Counted from the stretch's first letter, positions 12,705 through 25,189 are shown. The stretch is 64,000 bases of DNA from Notospermus geniculatus (GCA_002633025.1 NMRB01000088.1:427896-491895), one strand, 5' to 3'. Notes: generated from the sequence alone by a model not told the origin. Numbers and translations are program-made.

Positions 12705-13802
12705 CGTCAATTCTTCGTGTTCCCAAAATATGATGACGTATTTCACGCTGTTTATGACGTATTCCTCATCAAGCCTTCGAAAGCATCGAATTTTAATGGC
12801 AGAGTAGGCCAATTTCAGGAACTGTATTTCTCACAATGTCCACAGATAATCCCGACCGTGTCGACGAAGGAAACGAATTGCCGAGCATTCCACACGGACA
12901 AAGAATGCTTGGAACCACAGAATACGAATTGCACAGCGTTGCTCACCGTGATAACGAAACACTCTTGTGAAATAACGTTCACCTCGACTGACTCGTCAAC
13001 ATTCTCCTGACTGTTCAAAGCATTCCTGGTTCCTGGTTTTCTGTCAGACGAGACCTCAACCTTTCTGATCCCAATCTCAGTCCCAACTGAATGTGCTTTA
13101 CAAGAAGAGGGCCGAAGAACTAGTGTTTGGGGGTTGCGTCTTTAATTCGCGTTTCTGTTTCTCAGAAGTGTGCTTGTTTCATGCCAGCTTTGCTTAGAAC
13201 AACAAACCTCCTTATATTACGGAGCAATATATAACATTTCAAACTGGTTTAATAATGCTAATTGGCGGTAGACTTAATCGGTAGGTCTATTATAATACCA
13301 CAGCCTTGCTGTGCTTTATTCACTGTAGTTGACTAATGATGAATTAACCCATGCAAGAACTAGCGGGGAGTCGCCCCGAATTCAACTTGTTCGCGGGGAT
13401 AGCAAACATGTCCGAAATTAAGAAGCACACATGCCAAGGGGAATAATAAACAGTGACACGACTAATTAACTTGTAACTACATGTAATTGTTTACATGCTA
13501 CATTGCAAATAATTCACTCCGGGAGTTATCTGAACACCATGCCATGGTAACCAATATTGTCCTCGTTGTTTTGCTAGGACTTTATTTTGGTTGACTAGGA
13601 TATTTCTTTTGAGACAGTTTTTCTCAACTGATTTCTGTCATTTGATAAAGGAAGTCCATTGCCCAATCGAGCGAAATCGTCCAATCCAACGTACATGCAT
13701 GTATTTAACATTGAACCAAAGGTCAAAATATACCACGCAAGTCCTGCTTTTTACGAACTTTTCGCATGCAATGTGATTATGATGTGTGCATGGTTATAAC
13801 CA
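12705..13802. other. Intergenic DNA between two minus-strand genes
   Basis: This holds the upstream region of the 690-residue gene and the 3' flank of the MFS transporter gene. A minus-strand open stretch of about 65 codons at 12815-13018 has no ATG and is not in frame with the downstream gene, so I do not call it. Nothing else was recognised. Confidence 0.4.
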
Positions 13803-16098
13803 TTACATATTCGAGTTTTCATCCTTCAGAAATAGAGGGCGCAGGGAGGCGGCGATTGATTTCCCCTTCTCTTTGAAAACAGCCACGTAACCAATATGGC
13901 CGACAATGAACGCAGCGATCATGGCTGCGCTGCCGCCAAATATGACGTAGATAAAGCAGTACGGATCGTCATCAATGAGATGACCAATCAGATTAGCGAA
14001 AGCCATGTCACCTGCTGCCCAACACAAATAGGACGTGTATATGATGTAGGAATCGTCTCCCAGGACGTGCTTCACCCAGGAAACAAGGCATGCCGACTTG
14101 GCGGACAGGCCAAGACCAATCAAACCACAACCGACACAGAACAGCACGAAATTTTTCTCACAGGCCATCAACACGGCGCCACCTGCAATATTGCAGAAGA
14201 CTAGGATAAGAAACGGAACGGATGGCCCGCATTTCTTCTGAATAGATCTGCCGAAAATCGCCCATATTGCATGAGAAGCTGTGAACGTTGTCACGGCGAT
14301 CACCCCGTTTACTTTCGTGAGCTCCATGTGGACAGCCAAGAATGTCTTCAGGTAACTCTCCGCCAGGCTGAATTTCTGACCGTCGCCGACCAGTTGTACG
14401 CATGCGCCGATCACAACGAAGAAACAGACGACCGCTTTCGACGACCGTTTCGCATCTTCCTCCCCACTGCTGCATGTGTCATCATCGTCACTCACCGGCT
14501 GGGGCATCTGTAAGGTGTCTTGCCCAAGGCAACAAACAGTTATTGAAATTATAGTCCCACTTAATGCTACAATGCCGCTGACAATGGCCAACAATGTGAA
14601 TAAGTTCCACTGCACCTCTGCCGCGATGTCTTTGGCAGTCGTAATATTCACCATCCCCGAAGTCTCGAACCCTGGTGAGTTGAAGTTGACGGAGCCGTTG
14701 GTGTCGCCCTCTAGTGTTCGGTTCAAGTAGTAGTCGGTTGTGAATGGGTAGGAAACTCCTGAGCTGACGACGTAACCAATGTACCCGCACGCAGTAATCA
14801 GGTAGAGAGCAGAGGATTTCTTTTGTTTCCACAGAGCTGTCATGCACATCGTCCCGACTGAAAAATGGAATGAACATATTTGGCGCAATTTTAGGACGGA
14901 TGGTCTTCGCTGTTTTTCTTTCGTTTAATATAGGCACAAGGAAGGTTCACGTTGTCCACCAGACGCATGAGCGAATCGGGAAAACTATCCAGGGAAACAA
15001 AAATGGCGCCCGATGGGCTTCTGGAAATATAGCTATATGTATAGTTTATGCAACTCTGTGGCCAGCACTCCAGCAAATGTAGGCCTACATCATTATTGAG
15101 CAATACATGTACATGTTTTAAAAACATCACATGGGCGGTGGTCTTTTCCTACCTGAATAGATCGAGACATACGAAATCCCGATCACAAAAAAGGCGGCAA
15201 CCAAACAGATGATGTTCCGGCAGAAAGGCAGGGCAATGAAAGAGCCGGCGAACAACCACGACATGATCAGGACATGGATATGCAAGCACGACTGACTGCA
15301 GCCAGTAATGGCGATACCGATCAGCAAACCCATAGCCTTGGCGGTGAAGATCCAGGCGGTATGCGATGAGGTGGTGCCGGACAGCAACTGCAAGTCCAGC
15401 AGGATCATACCGATTACCACAGTAGAAGCTCCCTGAAGAGACAAAAAGGAGACGTTTAAAGGACAAGGTTATGTTTGATATAATTATCTAAGTACAGTAC
15501 ATGCCTTTTTGTAGCGTCTTCAGAACACGTTCTCTGCGTGACAGACACAACCCGCTCACACGGGAAGGCACCAGCGTAGTCCGTTGGCCTAGCGATTAAC
15601 CCTTGATGATTCAAGATGGGGTAGCCAAGCGAGTTTGCATGTTTTCTCTAATTACCGTTCCCAAATTCGCCAGACCAAACATAGCCGTGAGGAACCATTT
15701 CCTCGCTTTCGTCTTGTCTTCCTTCGTCAAGTCCCCCGAGGACGAGGAAGCGGATTCAATCAAATTCACGTCCATCTCCCTTGCCGAGGGTACGGTACCG
15801 TATTTATGGGATCTGGACCTCTTATGATGCTTCTTGCCTGAAAAATGAATTACTGGTTCTACATGAAGAATAGGTCTACACGATACTACATGTCGTCCGA
15901 AAAAGGATGCAGATGGAGCGAAATATACGGTGCCGGTAAGTTCACTTTACCTCTTTACCTCTTTAACCTTTTGGGTTAATATAAAGTCAGTATATCGAAT
16001 TTGGGGTAAACGTAGGTAGGCAGAACATACAGCGAGAAACGACAAAAAATGTACAGAGCACGCGCCAATGTGTTCAACATACCCTTCTTGTTGGCCAT
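13803..16098 (-). CDS. Major facilitator superfamily transporter, MFSD4/NaGLT1-like
   Basis: Four exons on the minus strand: 16083-16098, 15656-15837, 15153-15432 and 13803-14857. They join with matching phases into 510 residues from ATG at 16098 to TAA. A cytosolic N-terminus of about 50 residues, rich in K, H and S, precedes the first membrane segment. The N-terminal half contains GMILLDL, then TAWIFTAKAMGLLIG. This resembles the conserved first and second helices of the MFSD4/NaGLT1 branch (known there as G..LLDL and ..F.GRALGY..G). A glycosylated-looking loop (NRT, NGS, NIT) follows, then an acidic central loop (SDDDD). The C-terminal half holds six more hydrophobic segments, including SWVKHVLGDD and a GDMAF helix, placed like the SW..Q and GE.A motifs of the family. 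Sugar or organic solute transport across a membrane is inferred from the family. It is intact. The assignment to the superfamily is firm; the subfamily is probable. Confidence 0.8.
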
Positions 16099-17406
16099 GG
16101 TCCTTGTCAGCTCTACGTTTACCAATGATATAAAAGGTTTATGGTGGATGGTCACATTCAGTGCGACGACCGCACCAAGTAGGGCCTATTACCCATTGTT
16201 CGATGTTCATTGAAGACGGTTCATTGGATAGACAAGGGGCGTGAATGGCTGATTTATTTTACTTAGTACGAAGAAAACCTTGGCTGGGGCCTATAATTGG
16301 TCCGAAATCGATCCTATGTGGATTTTACCCAAAAACTGACTGAAGGCCGGTGTAGTAGAATATAATGTCCCCCGATATGTGATGTCCCGCAACAATAGAT
16401 TACGGACTAACCGGCACCATTGAATTGGACTCTAGAGAGACCAAGACCCTGTGACAAACAATGCAGGGGGACATCAGGAAGGCGGGGAAATTTGATTTCA
16501 TCACACCTGTGATTAGGCGTCGGTGGTCGTTCCTCTGTGATCTGGACGATATTACACGGTAGATAAGGGAGGACAGGAGAAAGAGACAGGCTATGCAATA
16601 AATACCTCTTTAAGGGGGGTCAGGACAGGTGCGAAAGGAATGGTAGTCGTAGGAACGAAAGTCCGGGTTACACCGCGCTGTGTCGCTGATTAACTAGAGG
16701 ACTATCAAAACGTAAAGACAGTCCTTACCTTTCACCTTACATGCCTTGTGATCGAATTCCATCCGAAGAACTTCCTTATTCTTCATTGCAAATTCGCTCA
16801 CTCCGCGCACATGGTAAACTCCCTCCGCAGTTTCAAACCGCTGGCGATTCAAACTGATACTTGTGGACCGAAGAATTATCTCGACGCCTATAGAAGTGCG
16901 TCAGGATGGCAGCACAAGGCAGTTCTTTTTTGGTGTATTGATATGACATGATTACTTCCAGATGCATTCGGCGCTTCATTAGCTTCTCTATACATGCAGG
17001 CCTACTGCCAATTCTTATAAACTCGGGTATGAACCGCCGCGACCAACAAGATGGCAGCACGTAACGTGCGAATCGCGTCCTCGATGCAAGTTTAAGTTGT
17101 CTTCGATGGAAACATTTTTCACCTCTGGCCACTCGATCTTTCAATTCATAGAATATGTCTTTATGACCAAAGCAATTTATTTGCTGAATGAAATCAATTA
17201 TGAATAATGTTTGATATCATTTCGTTTCTGAGAATCGGTCACGGTAGATTACAATCAACACACGCGAGTCGTCGTGATGACGGTTTCCTGTCACCAGCGA
17301 GGATATAGCGCTCTGCCCCTTCTTCACTCTCTCGGTTAGCTTGGCAGTTGTGAATACTCGACCAAGTCCATGGTAAAGAACCATCCGCTCTTCGCCTTAT
17401 GATGCA
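16099..17406. other. Divergent intergenic region, no gene seen
   Basis: This is about 1.3 kb between the transporter (-) and the glycosyltransferase (+). It must contain both promoters. I see no TATA-type or other clear element, no repeats of note and no credible exon. Confidence 0.5.
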
Positions 17407-18540
17407 ATGTCTTCCATGGCTCTCTTCTGTCGCCATCAGGCTCGTCAAGGCCACTCCGGCCTTCTTTCTGGAAGGAAAACGCTCATGCTCCTCTTCACAT
17501 TCGGGCAGTTGATAATCCTGCTTTGTATATACAGGGAGTTAAATGGTAACGTTAGCCGCGTGGCGAAACTATCAGTCGGAGAACAGCAACAGGAAGACGG
17601 ACGTATCCCTAGGATTGTGCACCAAACGTGGAAAACGAGACGTATACCAAGTAAAACTGTGCAATGGGTGCGAAAATGGCGCGAGACGAACCCGAATTGG
17701 TCATACCTCTTCTGGACAGACAAGATGGCGCGGGATTTCATCGCACGGAAATTTCCAAAGTATCTGAAACTGTACGATGAATATTCCACGAATATCCACC
17801 GGGTGGACATATTTCGTTATTTCCTGCTTTACCACTATGGTGGCCTGTACGCCGACTTGGACATCGAGCCTTTGAAATCTTTGGAACCGATTCTAAATTG
17901 GTCATCGCCGTGCGTCCTTCCTCTGGAACCGGACGAGCACTATCGTCTGCTCTTTCCTCATTACGGCACAAAGGCTAACAACTTCTCGTTGACATCAAAT
18001 GCGATCATGTTCTGCCGCCCGAGACATCCTTTCTTCCTCTACGTCATCGAACACCTCCAGCTCATCAAAGACAGAAAAGACTGTGACAATCCCTTGTTAA
18101 CCCTCGAATGCACAGGCCCTATGATGCTCTCCGTCCTTCGAATCAGTTACCTCAGCCAACTCAAGGAAAAGGAAAGGGGAATCACCATGAGGACAAATGT
18201 TGCAACGGCTCCAGCGCGGTTCTTCGTGCCTACATTCAACCCGGCGCAGGCAGACAACATACGAGCCATATGCGAGAAGGCAGAAGTCAAACCAGGAATT
18301 CGGCTTCTCCCGAAAAAAGGTATGGAGCTTTGTGACTGGCTGAAAGAGAGTGGTTTCCAAAATGTGCCTCATGCTGATTCCTTTACTGTGCATCACTGGA
18401 TGCACTCGTGGAATACGAGGAGGAAAGGACCCTGGACTCCCTCCAACAGGAAGGAAGAAGACATTAGGACAGTCGTTCAAGACGTCATATTTGGAGATGC
18501 CCTCCTCAATAAAGCTGAGGTTTACCGGTACACAAACTAG
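17407..18540 (+). CDS. GT32-family glycosyltransferase (DXD sugar transferase), Golgi type II
   Basis: This is an intronless frame of 377 residues, ATG at 17407 to TAG at 18538-18540. A second Met at codon 4 is possible. Residues ~24-43 are one hydrophobic segment after a short basic N-terminus, the type II signal anchor of Golgi glycosyltransferases. PRIVHQTWKT (residues 68-77) and FRYFLLYHYGG followed by YADLD (to residue 152) are the hallmarks of the glycosyltransferase sugar-binding DXD region. The D150-x-D152 pair is the metal and nucleotide-sugar ligand. The family includes fungal OCH1 and mannosyl-inositol-phosphoceramide synthases, and animal alpha-1,4-galactosyl/N-acetylglucosaminyl transferases. 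Which sugar and acceptor apply here cannot be read from the sequence. A conserved SNAIMF-type segment and C-terminal HHWMHSW also fit. Single-exon structure among intron-rich neighbours may reflect an old retrocopy origin. It appears intact. Confidence 0.88.
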   Translation: MSSMALFCRHQARQGHSGLLSGRKTLMLLFTFGQLIILLCIYRELNGNVSRVAKLSVGEQQQEDGRIPRIVHQTWKTRRIPSKTVQWVRKWRETNPNWSYLFWTDKMARDFIARKFPKYLKLYDEYSTNIHRVDIFRYFLLYHYGGLYADLDIEPLKSLEPILNWSSPCVLPLEPDEHYRLLFPHYGTKANNFSLTSNAIMFCRPRHPFFLYVIEHLQLIKDRKDCDNPLLTLECTGPMMLSVLRISYLSQLKEKERGITMRTNVATAPARFFVPTFNPAQADNIRAICEKAEVKPGIRLLPKKGMELCDWLKESGFQNVPHADSFTVHHWMHSWNTRRKGPWTPSNRKEEDIRTVVQDVIFGDALLNKAEVYRYTN

Positions 18541-19210
18541 ACCAGGTAGAAATTTCGAGACCAGTACTTTCATCACATCATTTTGCTATTTTATTTTAAC
18601 AAAATCACTGTTTGACAACATCAAATGTGGTATCAGCAAATATAAGATAAGAATAAAAATAAATTATAATCTTAGGGTACAGATGTGACACTTAACCAAA
18701 AGACCACCAGGACTTTGCATCCTGGAATAACAATTTAAATGTACAACAGATGGTAATACAGTCTGGAGTTACCAAAGCAATTTGGTGAACATTTCATTGA
18801 GAACACAAGAGGTAGAAATGTTCCCAGCAGTACCATTCCATAGTTGTATGCACCAATTAGTAAAAAAAACTACCATAGCGCCATCAAAATGCGATAACCT
18901 TCAACCACAAAGCCACCATGTACAGCAAAAGCTGCATAACTACCAATATTTATGAGGCAGTCTCGGAAAACCCGTCGATGTCGTGTTTGAGGAAAGTGTT
19001 TATGGTGAACCCACACATTTCAATAGCTGAAATAGGTAAACAGTAGCAGATCAATGCACAGACAATCTGACAGCCCTTGTTGATCACTCAGCAACATCGA
19101 TCCGACAGGTTTTCCTAGACTGCCACACATTTGTCATGGTAAAATAGCACTTTATAGCTTGGTTAAATTTTCTGTGTTTCTACGGAAAAATGCTTGCTTC
19201 CAAGTAGAAC
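18541..19210. other. Convergent intergenic DNA
   Basis: This is the 3' flank of the glycosyltransferase gene, converging on the APMAP-like gene. It is AT-rich, with no gene or strong repeat before the tandem duplication starting at 19211. Confidence 0.5.
18652..18657 (+). terminator. Polyadenylation signal AATAAA
   Basis: AATAAA lies about 110 bp past the glycosyltransferase stop codon in AT-rich DNA, a typical 3' end spacing. Confidence 0.6.
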
Positions 19211-20127
19211 TCATGTACCTAATCCAATAATTACTATAATTACTTGTCTCACGTAAGTGACACATGAGCATGATACACCTATAAGTTAATTTCAGCGTAT
19301 TAGAAAATAGATAAGAGACTACCTCTCTGATCTAGTTTTGGTGTAAGTAAAGATTTTGGAACCATTTAGGCAGAATTTGAGCCTTGACTGCTGATGTCAT
19401 TTCTACTAACAATCATACGTGTACCGGTACTCAACAACAACAACACCACATATCCACTAACAGAAATAATGTGAACACTGATTGCATAAAGTGTTTGTGT
19501 CATCCCTGAACCTATATTGCAGCAGCAAGCATGTGTTTTGAAAGTCCACTGGTGTCTATGCCAGAAGGCTCATGAGCATATTCTACAAAACAGTGCATTC
19601 TAATTCTCTCTGACACTCAGGAGGCATGTTGCCTCACAAACAGATATGAAACCAAAAATAGATAAGCGAGCGCTTATCTATTTTTGATGAAACTGACTTG
19701 GTAATTTTCTTAGCCTGCAAAGAAGTAAGGCCGGCAGGCATTTCTTTGTCAAACATCATACCATCTTCTGAAGGAGACCTGTGTGCTCAGGACTGACGAG
19801 ATTTCAGCAGTGTGTGTTAAGCAATAACTAATTAAGGATCATTCAAAAGATGTTGACTGTTGTTAACCCTTTTGCACCCATTCCAAATAATTTTAATCCA
19901 TGGCTCAGAAAGGGTTGATAGCAACAAAAACACTTGTTCACAATTTCCAGCTGAGGTTGTACCTAAATGTGTCGAAGTTTCTCATATTTCCTCACGTCTA
20001 TCACACCCAATTGTGGCAGATAGTAGGACCCAAAATATAATGTTCCATTATTCTCTGCTACTTCGCTAACCGATGGCACAAAAAGTCCAGAGGGGTCGTG
20101 ATAACTTTGGACGATTTTTCCGTTCCA
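19211..20127. repeat. Tandem duplication, outer copy (917 bp)
   Basis: It begins TCATGTACCTAATCC and ends CCGTTCCA, and is immediately followed by a near-identical copy at 20128-21050. Differences are scattered substitutions and small indels, for example an extra TGTATATAAA-like stretch in the second copy. An internal hairpin (AAAAATAGATAAGCG, loop AG, CGCTTATCTATTTTT) spans 19654-19685. The unit carries the C-terminal codons and 3' flank of the APMAP-like gene. Confidence 0.92.
19963..20127 (-). pseudogene. Orphan duplicate of the APMAP C-terminal exon end
   Basis: In the outer copy of the tandem duplication, the last ~54 codons of the APMAP-like gene are repeated with an open frame. They include YHDPSG, VSEVAENNGTLY and VIDVRKYEKLR, then TAG at 19963. 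The fragment lacks the upstream half of its exon and a splice acceptor, so it cannot be expressed as a normal exon. Confidence 0.8.
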
Positions 20128-21050
20128 TCATGTACCTAATCCAATAATTACTATAATTACTTGTCTCACGTAAGTGACACATGAGCATGATACACCTATA
20201 AGTTAATTTCAGCGTATTAGAAAATAGATAAGAGACTACCTCTCTGATCTAGTTTTGGTGTAAGTAAAGATTTTGGAACCATTTAGGCAGAATTTGAGCC
20301 TTGACTGCTGATGTCATTTCTACTAACAATCATACGTGTACCGGTACTCAACAACAACAACACCACATATCCACTAACAGAAATAATGCGAACACTGATT
20401 GCATAAAGTGTTTGTGTCATCCCTGAACCTATATTACAGCAGCAAGCATGTGTTTTGAAAGTCCACTGGTGTCTATGCCAGAAGGCTCATGAGCATATTC
20501 TACAAAACAGTGCATTCTAATTCTCTCCGACACTCAGGAGGCATGTTGCCTCACAAACAGATATGAAACCAAAATAGATAAGCGAGCGCTTATCTATTTT
20601 TAATGAAACTGACTTGGTGATTTTCTTAGCCTGCAAAGAAGTAAGGCCGGCAGGCATTTCTTTGTCAAACATCATACCATCTTCTGAAGGAGACCTGTGT
20701 GCTCAGGACTGACGAGATTTCAGCAGTGTGTGTTAAGCAATGTATATAAACTAATTAAGGATCATTCAAAAGATGTTGACTGTTGTTAACCCTTTTGCAC
20801 CCATTCCAAATAATTTTAATCCATGGCTCAGAAAGGGTTGATAGCAACAAAAACACTTGCTCAAAATTTCCATTTGAGGTTGCACCTAAAGGTGTCGAAG
20901 TTTCTCATACTTCCTCACGTCTATCACACCCAATTGTGGCAGATAGTAGGATCCAAGATATAATGTTCCATTATTCTCTGCTACTTCGCTAACCGATGGC
21001 ACAAAAAGTCCAGAGGGGTCGTGATAACTTTGGACGATTTTTCCGTTCCA
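20128..21050. repeat. Tandem duplication, inner copy (923 bp)
   Basis: This is the second unit of the direct tandem repeat. Its edge at 21050 falls inside the last exon of the APMAP-like gene, so it supplies that gene's actual C-terminus and 3' UTR. The hairpin seen in the outer copy is kept at about 20571-20600 with 14-bp arms. Confidence 0.92.
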
Positions 21051-23720
21051 CTATCCAACTCAACCACCAAACCGTAAGAAAGTTTTGACACAGTTTTGAG
21101 GAATACTTCATACGACATCAACTGCAAGGAAATGACAGTGAATGTTAGTAAACTCACTAAACTATTAAACCGTAACAACATTATGGAAGGTAGCCAATCA
21201 GCATTCAGTCAGCTGTAATATCGAGAGTACACACAAGATGCAGCAGGGATTAACATTGTAAAAAGGGATACCTTGCATTCAGTCATTACATACCTTGGAT
21301 ACAATATTTCTCATCCATGGATAGGGAGCAGTGAGATCAAAAACGGACAACTTCTCCGACATCCTTGTCAAAGCCAATGCCACCCAATAACCACCGCTTT
21401 CACTCGGTCGAATGTTGTCTGGTAATCCAGGTAGATTGGCACTGAACACATGCAGCTGTCCCTTTAACGGACCACTTAAATGATATCTGAAATTGAAGAA
21501 AGATGTAGACACTGTACATAAACTGAAGACAAAAAATTATGTAACATAGAAAGTGAAACATATCATTCACAAGATCTTGAATGAAGGCTTATCTCAGAAG
21601 AATATTGGACCTCAATGGACCAATGTAAACTAGAATCTGGAAATCGAACACTTACTGTCTTATTCTAGCTCTGGTAGTTTCAGCAATATACAGGAAGTTT
21701 CCACTTGGGGAGAGCTGTATACCATTTGGAAAGCAAAGACCATCTACTAAAACTCCTGATGTGTTAGTGCTTGGTTCATACCATAATACCCTAAGTAGGA
21801 GAAAATGAATCAATTAGAACAGCTGCAGATGTTATCACGGTTCATCTGTCAGAGGGGTGAAATTGTGTTCAACAACACATTTCAGAAGGCCAAGGATATA
21901 TCGGGAGGTAATGAAAGGGAGGTACTGGTGCTGTATCGAAACTGTATACCTGTGCAAAGATTGTTGTACGGCCTGATCAAGACGGGAAACCAAGATTCGT
22001 CAACAGCTTACCTTCCATCTGTACCTCCTTCCAATATCATCAAATGAACATCCTTTCGCTGCCACTTGGAACTTGAGTCAGAAACGTAGATTGTGCCATC
22101 TTTTGCAATGTCAAGGTCATTTAGAAATGTTGGCTTAACACCATCAATCTTGGTGGATGAAGACAGAAGCATCTTGTGCTCTCCTAAATAAGATTGAAAA
22201 TAACTGTCATTAAAAAAACAATTTTAACAATTTTATTTGTAATGGACACAACCATGATTAGAATTTTGAAAGCCAATGGATATACAGACCTGTTTTAGGG
22301 TTGACTTTGAATAAACCAAGATAAGCATCTGCTACAACTAAATCACCATCCTTATCAATGCGGATGCCTAGTGGCCGACCACAGTGTTCTTCATAGGATG
22401 GTTTTCCTGAAATTAACAATTATATTGGGTGATGCCAAAATAATCAAACCCTAATTACTTCATGGTCATACTGAAAATGACATGACAGAATGTGATCTGA
22501 TCATTTATATTTTCACAGAACTTGGTTTTCTCTGAAGTAACATCCTCTAGGCTACATACCACATGGTGCTTTCCCAAGTTCTGTTATGGTTCTCATACTC
22601 CCTTGGTTGATTTCGACAATTTTGCCATCATAGGTACCAGTATAAATCGCCCCCGTTTCTGTAATATAAATGGTAGGTATTGATGCACATAACACATCAT
22701 GACAGGCATTACCAAGACATCCAGTGAAAAATCATAGTGTGGAAAGAAATTTTGCACTGCCTAAACTAAACCTTCATCAGATCGTTTGTTCCTTCTCTTA
22801 CCTTTGTTTACTGCTAAAGATTCAGGTCCAATAACCTCATTTTCTAAAATATGTTGGGTATATTGGAGGATGTTATTGCGTGTCAGTCCATCTTTGAATT
22901 GCGGCGGTAACGGAAGCCTAGAAGTAGAATAGAAGAACATTACAGGTATTCTTTTTGAGAGTCGATTATAAATTTGCTGTGAAATAGAGTGAAACAGGTA
23001 CATTACTAAAACTGCACAGTGTTCTCTTCACCAGCTCAGGGACTCGAGTCCTGTACCACAGGAAAAGTTGTGGCTCTGAAGGGACTGTCTGTGTTGTTAA
23101 TTCCATCTTCATCATGGTGAGAGGATAAAGAACCAGTCAAAATACAAATCTGCAACAGCCAACCTCTGTAAGGTCCCTACTTCTTACCTGAATGAAACTG
23201 GATCAATTGGTATGTTTATCACCGCCATACAAATAACTGTACCAGTAATGATAACACCAATGAATGCAACACAGCTACAGAAGGCACCAGAACTTGATTT
23301 GGACGATTTGCTAAAAGAGGGGGAAATGTGGATCAATGACCAAGTGATTTTGAAAGAAATTGTTGTAATGAAGAATTAGGAATCACTGTCCCACAAGGGG
23401 TGGAACCATACACCTAATTTCTTTCACAAAATCTTTCAAGTCTTGGTTTATCTAGGCCTATTATCTAGTACGCTGGCATTGGTAATTCCAGCTTTCAATC
23501 TTCTTCAATGGTACTGGTACAAATGTGACAAAAAGCAAAATATTCTTCACCACTCAAGTATTAAAATTGTTTTACAAATCATATCTTACATCTTCTCCCT
23601 CGCCTTTGCTCTCGCTCTATCAGACAACTTCTTGGCCTGACTTTTCTGCAACGATTCCTTCAAATCAGCCTTCTTTTGTTCAAGACTACGCAAATCAGCC
23701 TTTTCAAGGGTATCCTTCAT
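20886..23720 (-). CDS. APMAP: Adipocyte plasma membrane-associated protein (strictosidine synthase-like)
   Basis: Nine minus-strand exons: 23590-23720, 23188-23310, 22802-22917, 22560-22658, 22290-22406, 22012-22183, 21656-21790, 21294-21486 and 20886-21121. All are GT/AG with agreeing phases, giving about 439 residues (the human protein is 416). A charged cytosolic N-terminus precedes one membrane anchor (FCSCVAFIGVIITGT region). A six-bladed beta-propeller follows, with family landmarks CGRPLGIR, SDSSSKWQR, FPNGIQLS and LPGFPDNIRP-like LPGLPDNIRP. The family is a type II membrane protein with arylesterase-like activity. In the last exon the frame must shift at about 21048-21049 (two extra bases, or one missing) for the conserved NGKIVQSYHDPSG end to be read; otherwise a stop follows soon. 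The Met at 23720 is the first in frame. Open codons continue upstream of it, so a further 5' exon is possible. Confidence 0.9.
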
Positions 23721-24900
23721 TTTGTCAGAAGTTTTGTTCCAGTCATCATTGTCGCCAACTTTCGTGGAGTCAGAAGGATCAACCTTCCTCCGTCTATGAT
23801 GCTGCGGTCGACTACCATTTTCTCACGGATCTAGCCCTACCAGCAAGAACCACCCTGAAATAAATAGGCCCTGAATAAAATCAGAAGTTAACAGAACACT
23901 AGATAGAGGACGCCGATATTAATTTTCATCAAAACTGACTCAAGATAGCCTAGGCCTATCTGTGAAAGTTTCAGAAAATTGCCAACTAAGGAGTATGCCT
24001 GTGTTCCACATCCTCTCGAAACAGGGTCATTCAGACGCATCTCCTACGTCGCACCTCTTCTGAAGGGAGGCGATGGCCGAGTGAAATGACCTGAGTCTCA
24101 GGATGGTGTTCCATGGCATAGGCCTAGTGGACATTTTTACAGGGGACATTCTCAACTGTTACATCAATCAATGACTGTCACGACCAATAATGCAGCTGAA
24201 AAGCTACTAGGCTAGGCTAGATATGTTATTGAATGAACAGCAAACCCCAGACCAGTGTAAAGACCGAGGAGGAGTGGAAAGAAGGGGCAAAATGTTAACA
24301 GAGAGAGAGGAACACAATATGTAGCCGGCTTGTGATGAACAGACACAGATGATGAATGGCATTGGGGAGGATGGCAGAGGTAATAGTAGCTAGACTGGTC
24401 CCCTGTCCTGCAGCCGTTCCGGAAATAAGCGAAGTAGCCCGAATGCCTTTCGGGAGACCCGAAGTTTACTTCGGATGATTTCGGGAGGCCTTTTGAAGTC
24501 TCTCTCCCCTGTGCTCTCTGACTGATTCGGCTAAAAATTTGGGGTGAAGTGCACATTCTTGGCGAATTCCAGTATCGACTGGGTACACAGTCCTAACATT
24601 TATGTTGTAACTGTTTTAAGTCCGCCCTAGGGCCTTTTATCCACACCCCTTTTTGACGACCATGTGCCGTTTTCTATGTAAAATACATTACTTTTGAGAT
24701 GAACCAATCACGTGCAGAAATAGCATATCCAACGCCTGTCCTCGTATTAGCTCAAGGATATGGGATCAGTCTACCAGCCATCCTCATGCCCTCTATCGGG
24801 TGCTATCAAAACTAAGTTTCCGATTCTAGCCTGGTTCCATTGGCCACCATCAGATGGCGTGTCAATCGAAAATAGATCGTTTGTGAGATAAGGCCAAAGG
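23721..24900. other. 5' flank of APMAP-like gene; no gene seen
   Basis: This holds the upstream part of the first APMAP exon and its promoter. Around 24440-24490 there are short self-complementary blocks (CCCGAATGCCTTTCGGG, CCCGAAGTTTACTTCGG). A piece near 24064 resembles the 5' half of a tRNA (GATGGCCGAGTG) but has no matching 3' half. No coding exon is supported. Confidence 0.4.
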
Positions 24901-25055
24901 GTAAATTGGGCAGTTCGGAGCCGAGGACAGAGGAGGTGGAGTGACTACGGGTGTGAGACCTAGGGGTGAATTTTTGGGCAGTTTGGAGCCGAGGAGGTGG
25001 GGGAAATGGAGGTGGAGTGACTATGGGTGAGGGACCTAGGGGTGAGCTGGGCAGA
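24901..25055. repeat. Tandem repeat, ~65-75-bp unit, about 2.5 copies
   Basis: The theme GGGCAGTTYGGAGCCGAGG, GGAGGTGGAGTGACTAYGG, GACCTAGGGGTGA occurs from 24901, again from 24966, and partly from 25042. It is G-rich on the plus strand. Confidence 0.75.
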
Positions 25056-25189
25056 GGTCAAGGTCAAACGAGGCCGATACCGAACTCTTCTGCGCCTAGC
25101 GGTGAGTTCGGGAACCAAACTAGGTCCGGCAGAGGCTAGAGGTAGGGCAAGCGGCGGAGTCGGATATGGATCCATGCTCCTGCCTGAAC

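Noticed and set aside
12815-13018. Minus-strand open stretch of ~65 codons just upstream of the 690-residue gene
   Set aside because: It has no ATG, is not in frame with the downstream gene, and no splice pair joins them convincingly.
15575-15600. Box A-like TTGGCCTAGCGATTAA in the intron of the MFS gene
   Set aside because: No partner box B at tRNA spacing.
24062-24120. tRNA-like 5' half (GATGGCCGAGTG)
   Set aside because: There is no box B, T-arm or acceptor closure downstream. It could be a SINE scrap, but support is too weak to list as an RNA gene.
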